DNA from: Morinoia aosen
Lineage: Eukaryota; Arthropoda; Malacostraca; Amphipoda; Talitridae
Direction of reading: 5' to 3'
DNA: 64,000 nucleotides
Assembly (NCBI GenBank): GCA_030386875.1
Contig: CM059579.1
Coordinates: 20,370,484 to 20,434,483 of the forward strand
Shown here: positions 44,457 through 57,380 of the stretch, one piece after another
Numbering within the stretch: position 1 is the first letter of the stretch
Layout of the letters: each line of letters starts with the position of its first letter
Program-made: the position numbers and the translations under genes
Notes under the pieces: generated by a model
Told to the model about the DNA's origin: nothing
Databases searched by the model: none
Seen by the model: the letters and a program-made list of their open reading frames with translations, nothing else

Positions 44457-47400
44457 AGCAGTGAGGCAGAGAGAGACACAACACAACCAGCAGTGAGGCA
44501 CAGAAAGGCACAACACAACCAGCAGTGAGGAACAGAAAGGTACAACACAATTAGCAGTGAGGCAGAGGGAGGCACAACACAACCAGCAGTGAGGCAGAGA
44601 GAGGCACAACACAACCAGCAGTGAGGCAGAGAAAGGCACAACACAACCAGCAGTGAGGCAGAGGGAGGCAAAACACAACCAGCAGTGAGGCAGAGAAAGG
44701 CACAACACAACCAGCAGTGAGGCAGAGAGAGACACAACACAGCCAGCAGTGAGGCAGAGAGAGACACAACACAACCAGCAGTGAGGCAGAGGGAGACACA
44801 ACACAACCAGCAGTGAGGCAGAGAGAGACACAACACAACCAGCAGTGAGGCAGAGAGAGACAACACAACCAGCAGTGAGGCAGAGGGAGGCACAACACAA
44901 CCAGCAGTGAGGCAGAGGGAGGCACAACACAACCAGCAGTGGGGCAGAGGGAGGCACAACACAACCAGCAGTGAGGCAGAGGGAGGCACAACACAACCAG
45001 CAGTGAGGCAGAGAGAGACACAACACAACCAGCAGTGAGGCAGAGGGAGGCACAACACAACCAGCAGTGAGGCAGAGGGAGGCACAACACAACCAGCAGT
45101 GAGGCAGAGAGAGACACAACACAACCAGCAGTGAGGCAGAGGGAGGCACAACACAACCAGCAGTGAGGCAGAGAGAGGCACAACACAACCAGCAGTGGGG
45201 CAGAGGGAGGCACAACACAACCAGCAGTGAGGCAGAGGGAGGCACAACACAACCAGCAGTGGGGCAGAGGGAGGCACAACACAACCAGCAGTGAGGCAGA
45301 GGGAGGCACAACACAACCAGCAGTGAGGCAGAGAGAGGCACAACACAACCAGCAGTGAGGCAGAGAGAGACACAACACAACCAGCAGTGAGGCAGAGAGA
45401 GGCACAACACAACCAGCAGTGGAGCAGAGGGAGGCACAAAACAACCAGCAGTGAGGCTGAGAGAGGCACAACACAACCAGCAGTGAGGCAGAGAGAGGCA
45501 CAACACAACCAGCAGTGAGGCAGAGAGAGACACAACACAACCAGCAGTGAGGCAGAGAGAGGCACAACACAACCAGCAGTGGGGCAGAGGTAGGCACAAA
45601 ACAACCAGCAGTGAGGCAGAGAGAGACACAACACAACCAGCAGTGAGGCAGAGAGAGACACAACACAACCAGCAGTGAGGCAGAGAGAGGCACAACACAA
45701 CCAGCAGTGAGGCAGAGAGAGGCACAACACAACCAGCAGTGAGGCAGAGAGAGGCACAACACAACCAGCAGTGGGGCAGAGGGAGGCACAAAACAACCAG
45801 CAGTGAGGCAGAGAGAGGCACAACACAACCAGCAGTGAGGCAGAGAGAGACACAACAAAACCAGCAGTGAGGCAGAGAGAGACACAACACAACCAGCAGT
45901 GAGGCAGAGAGAGACACAACACAACCAGCAGTGAGGCAGAGAGAGACACAACACAACCAGCAGTGAGGCAGAGAGAGGCACAACACAACCAGCAGTGGGG
46001 CAGAGGGAGGCACAAAACAACCAGCAGTGAGGCAGAGAGAGACACAACACAACCAGCAGTGAGGCAGAGAGAGGCACAACACAACCAGCAGTGAGGCAGA
46101 GAGAGGCACAACACAACCAGCAGTGAGGCAGAGGGAGGCACAACACAACCAGCAGTGAGGCAGAGGGAGGCACAACACAACCAGCAGTGGGGCAGAGGGA
46201 GGCACAACACAACCAGCAGTGGGGCAGAGGGAGGCACAACACAACCAGCAGTGAGGCAGAGAGAGGCACAACACAACCAGCAGTGGGGCAGAGGGAGGCA
46301 CAAAACAACCAGCAGTGAGGCAGAGAGAGGCACAACACAACCCGCAGTGAGGCAGAGAGAGGCACAACACAACCAGCAGTGAGGCAGAGAGAGGCACAAC
46401 ACAACCAGCAGTGAGGCAGAGGGAGGCACAACACAACCAGCAGTGAGGCAGAGGGAGGCACAACACAACCAGCAGTGAGGCAGAGGGAGGCACAACACAA
46501 CCAGCAGTGAGGCAGAGGGAGGCACAACACAACCAGCAGTGGGGCAGAGGGATGCACAACACAACCAGCAGTGGGGCAGAGGGAGGCACAACACAACCAG
46601 CAGTGAGGCAGCGAGAGACACAACACAACCAGCAGTGAGGCAGAGAGAGGCACAACACAACCAGCAGTGAGGCAGAGAGAGACACAACAAAACCAGCAGT
46701 GAGGCAGAGAGAGACACAACACAACCAGCAGTGAGGCAGAGAGAGACACAACACAACCAGCAGTGAGGCAGAGAGAGACACAACACAACCAGCAGTGAGG
46801 CAGAGAGAGGCACAACACAACCAGCAGTGGGGCAGAGGGAGGCACAAAACAACCAGCAGTGAGGCAGAGAGAGACACAACACAACCAGCAGTGAGGCAGA
46901 GAGAGGCACAACACAACCAGCAGTGAGGCAGAGAGAGGCACAACACAACCAGCAGTGAGGCAGAGGGAGGCACAACACAACCAGCAGTGAGGCAGAGGGA
47001 GGCACAACACAACCAGCAGTGGGGCAGAGGGAGGCACAACACAACCAGCAGTGGGGCAGAGGGAGGCACAACACAACCAGCAGTGAGGCAGAGAGAGGCA
47101 CAACACAACCAGCAGTGGGGCAGAGGGAGGCACAAAACAACCAGCAGTGAGGCAGAGAGAGGCACAACACAACCCGCAGTGAGGCAGAGAGAGGCACAAC
47201 ACAACCAGCAGTGAGGCAGAGAGAGGCACAACACAACCAGCAGTGAGGCAGAGGGAGGCACAACACAACCAGCAGTGAGGCAGAGGGAGGCACAACACAA
47301 CCAGCAGTGAGGCAGAGGGAGGCACAACACAACCAGCAGTGAGGCAGAGAGAGGCACAACACAACCAGCAGTGAGGCAGAGAGAGACACAACACAACCAG

Positions 47401-47612
47401 CAGTGAGGCAGCGAGAGACACAACACAACCAGCAGTGAGGCACAACACAACCAGCAGTGGGGCAGAGGGAGGCACAACACAACCAGCAGTGGGGCAGAGG
47501 GAGGCACAACACAACCAGCAGTGGGGCAGAGGGAGGCACAACACAACCAGCAGTGAGGCAGAGGGAGGCACAACACAACCAGCAGTGAGGCAGAGAGAGG
47601 CACAACACAACC
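44457..47612. repeat. 3,156-bp higher-order block, copy 1
   Basis: This block repeats immediately at 47,613-50,768. Its length equals 97 units of 32 bp plus one 30-bp and one 22-bp unit, and both odd units recur at the same place in copy 2. Marker variants shared at +3,156 include ACAATTAGCA (44,547/47,703), GGAGCAGAGG (45,421/48,577) and AACCCGCAG (46,339/49,495). Similarity stops at the edges given. Confidence 0.9.
45794..46515. repeat. About 720-bp sub-block repeated at 832-bp spacing
   Basis: It matches 46,626-47,347 at an offset of exactly 26 units (832 bp). Markers are the CAACAAAACC unit (45,853/46,685) and the two successive GGGGCAGAGGGAGG units followed by an AACCCGCAG unit. Because it lies inside the 3,156-bp block, the pair also recurs in copy 2. 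Confidence 0.85.
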
Positions 47613-50600
47613 AGCAGTGAGGCAGAGAGAGACACAACACAACCAGCAGTGAGGCACAGAAAGGCACAACACAACCAGCAGTGAGGAACAGAAAGGTACA
47701 ACACAATTAGCAGTGAGGCAGAGGGAGGCACAACACAACCAGCAGTGAGGCAGAGAGAGGCACAACACAACCAGCAGTGAGGCAGAGAAAGGCACAACAC
47801 AACCAGCAGTGAGGCAGAGGGAGGCAAAACACAACCAGCAGTGAGGCAGAGAAAGGCACAACACAACCAGCAGTGAGGCAGAGAGAGACACAACACAGCC
47901 AGCAGTGAGGCAGAGAGAGACACAACACAACCAGCAGTGAGGCAGAGGGAGACACAACACAACCAGCAGTGAGGCAGAGAGAGACACAACACAACCAGCA
48001 GTGAGGCAGAGAGAGACAACACAACCAGCAGTGAGGCAGAGGGAGGCACAACACAACCAGCAGTGAGGCAGAGGGAGGCACAACACAACCAGCAGTGGGG
48101 CAGAGGGAGGCACAACACAACCAGCAGTGAGGCAGAGGGAGGCACAACACAACCAGCAGTGAGGCAGAGAGAGACACAACACAACCAGCAGTGAGGCAGA
48201 GGGAGGCACAACACAACCAGCAGTGAGGCAGAGGGAGGCACAACACAACCAGCAGTGAGGCAGAGAGAGACACAACACAACCAGCAGTGAGGCAGAGGGA
48301 GGCACAACACAACCAGCAGTGAGGCAGAGAGAGGCACAACACAACCAGCAGTGGGGCAGAGGGAGGCACAACACAACCAGCAGTGAGGCAGAGGGAGGCA
48401 CAACACAACCAGCAGTGGGGCAGAGGGAGGCACAACACAACCAGCAGTGAGGCAGAGGGAGGCACAACACAACCAGCAGTGAGGCAGAGAGAGGCACAAC
48501 ACAACCAGCAGTGAGGCAGAGAGAGACACAACACAACCAGCAGTGAGGCAGAGAGAGGCACAACACAACCAGCAGTGGAGCAGAGGGAGGCACAAAACAA
48601 CCAGCAGTGAGGCTGAGAGAGGCACAACACAACCAGCAGTGAGGCAGAGAGAGGCACAACACAACCAGCAGTGAGGCAGAGAGAGACACAACACAACCAG
48701 CAGTGAGGCAGAGAGAGGCACAACACAACCAGCAGTGGGGCAGAGGTAGGCACAAAACAACCAGCAGTGAGGCAGAGAGAGACACAACACAACCAGCAGT
48801 GAGGCAGAGAGAGACACAACACAACCAGCAGTGAGGCAGAGAGAGGCACAACACAACCAGCAGTGAGGCAGAGAGAGGCACAACACAACCAGCAGTGAGG
48901 CAGAGAGAGGCACAACACAACCAGCAGTGGGGCAGAGGGAGGCACAAAACAACCAGCAGTGAGGCAGAGAGAGGCACAACACAACCAGCAGTGAGGCAGA
49001 GAGAGACACAACAAAACCAGCAGTGAGGCAGAGAGAGACACAACACAACCAGCAGTGAGGCAGAGAGAGACACAACACAACCAGCAGTGAGGCAGAGAGA
49101 GACACAACACAACCAGCAGTGAGGCAGAGAGAGGCACAACACAACCAGCAGTGGGGCAGAGGGAGGCACAAAACAACCAGCAGTGAGGCAGAGAGAGACA
49201 CAACACAACCAGCAGTGAGGCAGAGAGAGGCACAACACAACCAGCAGTGAGGCAGAGAGAGGCACAACACAACCAGCAGTGAGGCAGAGGGAGGCACAAC
49301 ACAACCAGCAGTGAGGCAGAGGGAGGCACAACACAACCAGCAGTGGGGCAGAGGGAGGCACAACACAACCAGCAGTGGGGCAGAGGGAGGCACAACACAA
49401 CCAGCAGTGAGGCAGAGAGAGGCACAACACAACCAGCAGTGGGGCAGAGGGAGGCACAAAACAACCAGCAGTGAGGCAGAGAGAGGCACAACACAACCCG
49501 CAGTGAGGCAGAGAGAGGCACAACACAACCAGCAGTGAGGCAGAGAGAGGCACAACACAACCAGCAGTGAGGCAGAGGGAGGCACAACACAACCAGCAGT
49601 GAGGCAGAGGGAGGCACAACACAACCAGCAGTGAGGCAGAGGGAGGCACAACACAACCAGCAGTGAGGCAGAGGGAGGCACAACACAACCAGCAGTGGGG
49701 CAGAGGGATGCACAACACAACCAGCAGTGGGGCAGAGGGAGGCACAACACAACCAGCAGTGAGGCAGCGAGAGACACAACACAACCAGCAGTGAGGCAGA
49801 GAGAGGCACAACACAACCAGCAGTGAGGCAGAGAGAGACACAACAAAACCAGCAGTGAGGCAGAGAGAGACACAACACAACCAGCAGTGAGGCAGAGAGA
49901 GACACAACACAACCAGCAGTGAGGCAGAGAGAGACACAACACAACCAGCAGTGAGGCAGAGAGAGGCACAACACAACCAGCAGTGGGGCAGAGGGAGGCA
50001 CAAAACAACCAGCAGTGAGGCAGAGAGAGACACAACACAACCAGCAGTGAGGCAGAGAGAGGCACAACACAACCAGCAGTGAGGCAGAGAGAGGCACAAC
50101 ACAACCAGCAGTGAGGCAGAGGGAGGCACAACACAACCAGCAGTGAGGCAGAGGGAGGCACAACACAACCAGCAGTGGGGCAGAGGGAGGCACAACACAA
50201 CCAGCAGTGGGGCAGAGGGAGGCACAACACAACCAGCAGTGAGGCAGAGAGAGGCACAACACAACCAGCAGTGGGGCAGAGGGAGGCACAAAACAACCAG
50301 CAGTGAGGCAGAGAGAGGCACAACACAACCCGCAGTGAGGCAGAGAGAGGCACAACACAACCAGCAGTGAGGCAGAGAGAGGCACAACACAACCAGCAGT
50401 GAGGCAGAGGGAGGCACAACACAACCAGCAGTGAGGCAGAGGGAGGCACAACACAACCAGCAGTGAGGCAGAGGGAGGCACAACACAACCAGCAGTGAGG
50501 CAGAGAGAGGCACAACACAACCAGCAGTGAGGCAGAGAGAGACACAACACAACCAGCAGTGAGGCAGCGAGAGACACAACACAACCAGCAGTGAGGCACA

Positions 50601-50768
50601 ACACAACCAGCAGTGGGGCAGAGGGAGGCACAACACAACCAGCAGTGGGGCAGAGGGAGGCACAACACAACCAGCAGTGGGGCAGAGGGAGGCACAACAC
50701 AACCAGCAGTGAGGCAGAGGGAGGCACAACACAACCAGCAGTGAGGCAGAGAGAGGCACAACACAACC
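47613..50768. repeat. 3,156-bp higher-order block, copy 2
   Basis: Tandem partner of 44,457-47,612. In the segments compared I saw no difference between the two, which suggests very recent duplication or an assembly duplication. Confidence 0.9.
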
Positions 50769-53700
50769 AGCAGTGGGGCAGAGGGAGGCACAACACAACC
50801 AGCAGTGAGGCAGAGGGAGGCACAACACAACCAGCAGTGGGGCAGAGGGAGGCACAACACAACCAGCAGTGAGGCAGAGGGAGGCACAACACAATTAGCA
50901 GTGAGGCAGAGAGAGGCACAACACAACCAGCAGTGAGGCAGAGAGAGACACAACACAACCAGCAGTGAGGCAGAGAGAGGCACAACACAACCAGTAGTGG
51001 GGCAGAGAGAGGCACAACACAACCAGCAGTGGGGCAGAGGGAGGCACAAAACAACCAGCAGTGAGGCAGAGAGAGGCACAACACAACCAGCAGTGAGGCA
51101 GAGAGAGGCACAACACAACCAGCAGTGAGGCAGAGAGAGACACAACACAACCAGCAGTGAGGCAGAGAGAGGCACAACACAACCAGCAGTAGGGCAGAGG
51201 GAGGCACAAAACAACCAGCAGTGAGGCAGAGAGAGACACAACACAACCAGCAGTGAGGCAGAGAGAGACACAACACAACCAGCAGTGAGGCAGAGAGAGG
51301 CACAACACAACCAGCAGTGAGGCAGAGAGAGGCACAACACAACCAGCAGTGAGGCAGAGAGAGGCACAACACAACCAGCAGTGGGGCAGAGGGAGGCACG
51401 AAACAACCAGCAGTGAGGCAGAGAGAGACACAACACAACCAGCAGTGAGGCAGAGAGAGACACAACACAACCAGCAGTGAGGCAGAGAGAGGCACAACAC
51501 AACCAGCAGTGGGGCAGAGAGAGGCACAACACACCCAGCAGTGGGGCAGAGGGAGGCACAACACAACCAGCAGTGAGGCAGAGGGAGACACAACACAACC
51601 AGCAGTGAGGCAGAGGGAGACACAACACAACCAGCAGTGAGGCAGAGGGAGGCACAACACAACCAGCAGTGAGGCAGAGGGAGGCACAACACAACCAGCA
51701 GTGAGGCAGAATGAGACACAACACAACCAGCAGTGATGCAGAGGGAGACACAACACAACCAGCAGTGAGGCAGAGGGAGGCACAACACAACCATCAGTGA
51801 GGCAGAGAGAGACACAACGCAACCAGCAGTGGGGCAGAGAGAGACACAACACAACCAGCAGTGAGGCAGAGGGAGGCACAACACAACCAGCAGTGAGGCA
51901 GAGAGAGACACAACGCAACCAGCAGTGGGGCAGAGAGAGACACAACACAACCAGCAGTGAGGCAGAGAGAGACACAACACAACCAGCAGTGAGGCAGAGG
52001 GAGGCACAACACAACCAGCAGTGAGGCAGAGAGAGACACAACGCAACCAGCAGTGGGGCAGAGAGAGACACAACACAACCAGCAGTGAGGCAGAGGGAGA
52101 CACAACACAACCAGCAGTGAGGCAGAATGAGACACAACACAACCAGCAGTGAGGCAGAGGGAGGCACAACACAACCAGCAGTGAGGCAGAGGGAGGCACA
52201 ACACAACCAGCAGTGAGGCAGAGAGAGACACAACACAACCAGCAGTGAGGCAGAGAGAGACACAACACAACCAGCAGTGGGGCAGAGAGAGGCACAACAC
52301 AACCAGCAGTGAGGCAGAGGGAGGCACAACACAACCAGCAGTGAGGCAGAGAGAGACACAACACAACCAGCAGTGAGGCAGAGAGAGACACAACACAACC
52401 AGCAGTGGGGCAGAGAGAGGCACAACACAACCAGCAGTGAGGCAGAGGGAGGCACAACACAACCAGCAGTGGGGCAGAGGGAGGCACAACACAACCAGCA
52501 GTGAGGCAGAGGGAGGCACAACACAACCAGCAGTGGGGCAGAGAGAGGCACAACACAACCAGCAGTGAGGCAGAGGGAGGCACAACACAACCAGCAGTGA
52601 GGCAGAGGGAGGCACAACACAACCAGCAGTGAGGCAGAATGAGACACAACACAACCAGCAGTGAGGCAGAGGGAGACGCAACACAACCAGCAGTGGGGCA
52701 GAGAGAGACACAACACAACCAGCAGTGAGGCAGAGAGAGACACAACACAACCAGCAGTGAGGCAGAGAGAGACACAACGCAACCAGCAGTGGGGCAGAGA
52801 GAGACACAACACAACCAGCAGTGAGGCAGAGAGAGACACAACACAACCAGCAGTGAGGCAGAGAGAGACACAACACAACCAGCAGTGAGGCAGAGGGAGG
52901 CACAACACAACCAGCAGTGAGGCAGAGGGAGGCACAACACAACCAGCAGTGAGGCAGAGGGAGGCACAACACAACCAGCAGTGAGGCAGAGAGAGACACA
53001 ACACAACCAGCAGTGAGGCAGAGGGAGGCACAACACAACCAGCAGTGAGGCAGAGAGAGACACAACACAACCAGCAGTGAGGCAGAGGGAGGCACAACAC
53101 AACCAGCAGTGAGGCAGAGAGAGACACAACACAACCAGCAGTGAGGCAGAGAGAGACACAACACAACCAGCAGTGAGGCAGAGAGAGACACAACACAACC
53201 AGCAGTGAGGCAGAGAGAGACACAACACAACCAGCAGTGGGGCAGAGGGAGGCACAACACAACCAGCAGTGAGGCAGAGGGAGACACAACACAACCAGCA
53301 GTGAGGCAGAGAGAGACACAACACAACCAGCAGTGAGGCAGAGAGAGACACAACACAACCAGCAGTGAGGCAGAGAGAGACACAACACAACCAGCAGTGG
53401 GGCAGAGGGAGGCACAACACAACCAGCAGTGAGGCAGAGGGAGACACAACACAACCAGCAGTGGGGCAGAGGGAGGCACAACACAACCAGCAGTGAGGCA
53501 GAGGGAGGCACAACACAACCAGCAGTGAGGCAGAGAGAGACACAACACAACCAGCAGTGAGGCAGAGAGAGACACAACACAACCAGCAGTGGGGCAGAGG
53601 GAGACACAACACAACCAGCAGTGGGGCAGAGAGAGACACAACACAACCAGCAGTGAGGCAGAGAGAGACACAACACAACCAGCAGTGAGGCAGAGAGAGA

Positions 53701-55532
53701 CACAACACAACCAGCAGTGGGGCAGAGGGAGACACAACACAACCAGCAGTGAGGCAGAGAGAGACACAACACAACCAGCAGTGGGGCAGAGGGAGGCACA
53801 ACACAACCAGCAGTGAGGCAGAGGGAGGCACAACACAACCAGCAGTGAGGCAGAGAGAGACACAACACAACCAGCAGTGAGGCAGAGAGAGACACAACAC
53901 AACCAGCAGTGAGGCAGAGAGAGACACAACACAACCAGCAGTGGGGCAGAGGGAGGCACAACACAACCAGCAGTGAGGCAGAGGGAGACACAACACAACC
54001 AGCAGTGAGGCAGAGAGAGACACAACACAACCATCAGTGAGGCAGAGAGAGACACAACACAACCAGCAGTGAGGCAGAGGGAGGCACAACACAACCAGCA
54101 GTGAGGCAGAGAGAGACACAACACAACCAGCAGTGGGGCAGAGGGAGGCACAACACAACCAGCAGTGAGGCAGAGGGAGGCACAACACAACCAGCAGTGG
54201 GGCAGAGAGAGACACAACACAACCAGCAGTGAGGCAGAGGGAGGCACAACACAACCAGCAGTGAGGCAGAGAGAGACACAACACAACCAGCAGTGGGGCA
54301 GAGGGAGGCACAACACAACCAGCAGTGAGGCAGAGGGAGGCACAACACAACCAGCAGTGAGGCAGAGAGAGACACAACACAACCAGCAGTGAGGCAGAGA
54401 GAGACACAACACAACCAGCAGTGAGGCAGAGGGAGGCACAACACAACCAGCAGTGGGGCAGAGAGAGACACAACACAACCAGCAGTGAGGCAGAGAGAGA
54501 CACAACACAACCAGCAGTGAGGCAGAGGGAGGCACAACACAACCAGCAGTGAGGCAGAGAGAGACACAACACAACCAGCAGTGAGGCAGAGAGAGACACA
54601 ACACAACCAGCAGTGAGGCAGAGAGAGACACAACACAACCAGCAGTGGGGCAGAGGGAGGCACAACACAACCAGCAGTGAGGCAGAGGGAGACACAACAC
54701 AACCAGCAGTGAGGCAGAGGGAGGCACAACACAACCAGCAGTGAGGCAGAGAGAGACACAACACAACCAGCAGTGAGGCAGAGAGAGACACAACACAACC
54801 AGCAGTGAGGCAGAGAGAGACACAGCACAACCAGCAGTGGGGCAGAGGGAGGCACAACACAACCAGCAGTGAGGCAGAGGGAGACACAACACAACCAGCA
54901 GTGGGGCAGAGGGAGGCACAACACAACCAGCAGTGAGGCAGAGGGAGACACAACACAACCAGCAGTGAGGCAGAGGGAGGCACAACACAACCAGCAGTGA
55001 GGCAGAGGGAGACACAACACAACCAGCAGTGAGGCAGAGAGAGACACAACACAACCATCAGTGAGGCAGAGAGAGACACAACACAACCAGCAGTGAGGCA
55101 GAGGGAGGCACAACACAACCAGCAGTGAGGCAGAGAGAGACACAACACAACCAGCAGTGAGGCAGAGGGAGGCACAACACAACCAGCAGTGAGGCAGAGA
55201 GAGACACAACACAACCAGCAGTGAGGCAGAGAGAGACACAACACAACCAGCAGTGAGGCAGAGAGAGACACAACACAACCAGCAGTGTGGCAGAGAGAGA
55301 CACAACACAACCAGCAGTGAGGCAGAGGGAGACACAACACAACCAGCAGTGAGGCAGAGGGAGGCACAACACAACCAGCAGTGAGGCAGAGAGAGACACA
55401 ACACAACCAGCAGTGAGGCAGAGAGAGACACAACACAACCAGCAGTGAGGCAGAGAGAGACACAGCACAACCAGCAGTGGGGCAGAGGGAGGCACAACAC
55501 AACCAGCAGTGAGGCAGAGGGAGACACAACAC
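48911..55532. repeat. 6.6-kb block duplicated at 8,470-bp spacing, copy 1
   Basis: It matches 57,381-64,000. The spacing equals 264 units plus the one 22-bp unit. Seven differences were noticed by eye: 50,880/59,350, 50,995/59,465, 51,534/60,004, 49,925/58,395, 50,507/58,977, 52,934/61,404, and a 2-base loss near 62,581 that changes the offset to 8,468. Confidence 0.9.
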
Positions 55533-56657
55533 AACCAGCAGTGGGGCAGAGGGAGGCACAACACAACCAGCAGTGAGGCAGAGGGAGACACAACACAACC
55601 AGCAGTGAGGCAGAGGGAGGCACAACACAACCAGCAGTGAGGCAGAGGGAGACACAACACAACCAGCAGTGAGGCAGAGAGAGACACAACACAACCATCA
55701 GTGAGGCAGAGAGAGACACAACACAACCAGCAGTGAGGCAGAGGGAGGCACAACACAACCAGCAGTGAGGCAGAGAGAGACACAACACAACCAGCAGTGG
55801 GGCAGAGGGAGGCACAACACAACCAGCAGTGAGGCAGAGGGAGGCACAACACAACCAGCAGTGGGGCAGAGAGAGACACAACACAACCAGCAGTGAGGCA
55901 GAGGGAGGCACAACACAACCAGCAGTGAGGCAGAGGGAGGCACAACACAACCAGCAGTGAGGCAGAGAGAGACACAACACAACCAGCAGTGAGGCAGAGA
56001 GAGACACAACACAACCAGCAGTGAGGCAGAGGGAGGCACAACACAACCAGCAGTGGGGCAGAGAGAGACACAACACAACCAGCAGTGAGGCAGAGAGAGA
56101 CACAACACAACCAGCAGTGAGGCAGAGGGAGGCACAACACAACCAGCAGTGAGGCAGAGAGAGACACAACACAACCAGCAGTGAGGCAGAGAGAGACACA
56201 ACACAACCAGCAGTGAGGCAGAGAGAGACACAACACAACCAGCAGTGGGGCAGAGGGAGGCACAACACAACCAGCAGTGAGGCAGAGGGAGACACAACAC
56301 AACCAGCAGTGAGGCAGAGGGAGGCACAACACAACCAGCAGTGAGGCAGAGAGAGACACAACACAACCAGCAGTGAGGCAGAGAGAGACACAACACAACC
56401 AGCAGTGAGGCAGAGAGAGACACAACACAACCAGCAGTGGGGCAGAGGGAGGCACAACACAACCAGCAGTGAGGCAGAGGGAGACACAACACAACCAGCA
56501 GTGGGGCAGAGGGAGGCACAACACAACCAGCAGTGAGGCAGAGGGAGACACAACACAACCAGCAGTGAGGCAGAGGGAGGCACAACACAACCAGCAGTGA
56601 GGCAGAGGGAGACACAACACAACCAGCAGTGAGGCAGAGAGAGACACAACACAACCA
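55058..56657. repeat. Tandem sub-blocks of 640 and 960 bp marked by CCATCAG units
   Basis: The rare unit variant CCATCAG (consensus CCAGCAG) occurs at 51,791, 54,031, 55,055, 55,695, 56,655, 60,261, 62,501 and 63,523. Spacings of 1,024, 640 and 960 bp are exact multiples of 32. The sequence left of each marker is similar, and the block ending at 56,655 looks like an expanded version of the one ending at 55,695. Confidence 0.8.
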
Positions 56658-57380
56658 TCAGTGAGGCAGAGAGAGACACAACACAACCAGCAGTGAGGCA
56701 GAGGGAGGCACAACACAACCAGCAGTGAGGCAGAGAGAGACACAACACAACCAGCAGTGGGGCAGAGGGAGGCACAACACAACCAGCAGTGAGGCAGAGG
56801 GAGGCACAACACAACCAGCAGTGGGGCAGAGAGAGACACAACACAACCAGCAGTGAGGCAGAGGGAGGCACAACACAACCAGCAGTGAGGCAGAGAGAGA
56901 CACAACACAACCAGCAGTGGGGCAGAGGGAGGCACAACACAACCAGCAGTGAGGCAGAGGGAGGCACAACACAACCAGCAGTGAGGCAGAGAGAGACACA
57001 ACACAACCAGCAGTGAGGCAGAGGGAGGCACAACACAACCAGCAGTGAGGCAGAGGGAGGCACAACACAACCAGCAGTGAGGCAGAGAGAGACACAACAC
57101 AACCAGCAGTGAGGCAGAGGGAGGCACAACACAACCAGCAGTGAGGCAGAGAGAGACACAACACAACCAGCAGTGAGGCAGAGGGAGGCACAACACAACC
57201 AGCAGTGAGGCAGAGGGAGGCACAACACAACCAGCAGTGGGGCAGAGAGAGACACAACACAACCAGCAGTGGGGCAGAGAGAGACACAACACAACCAGCA
57301 GTGGGGCAGAGAGAGACACAACACAACCAGCAGTGGGGCAGAGAGAGACACAACACAACCAGCAGTGGGGCAGAGAGAGA

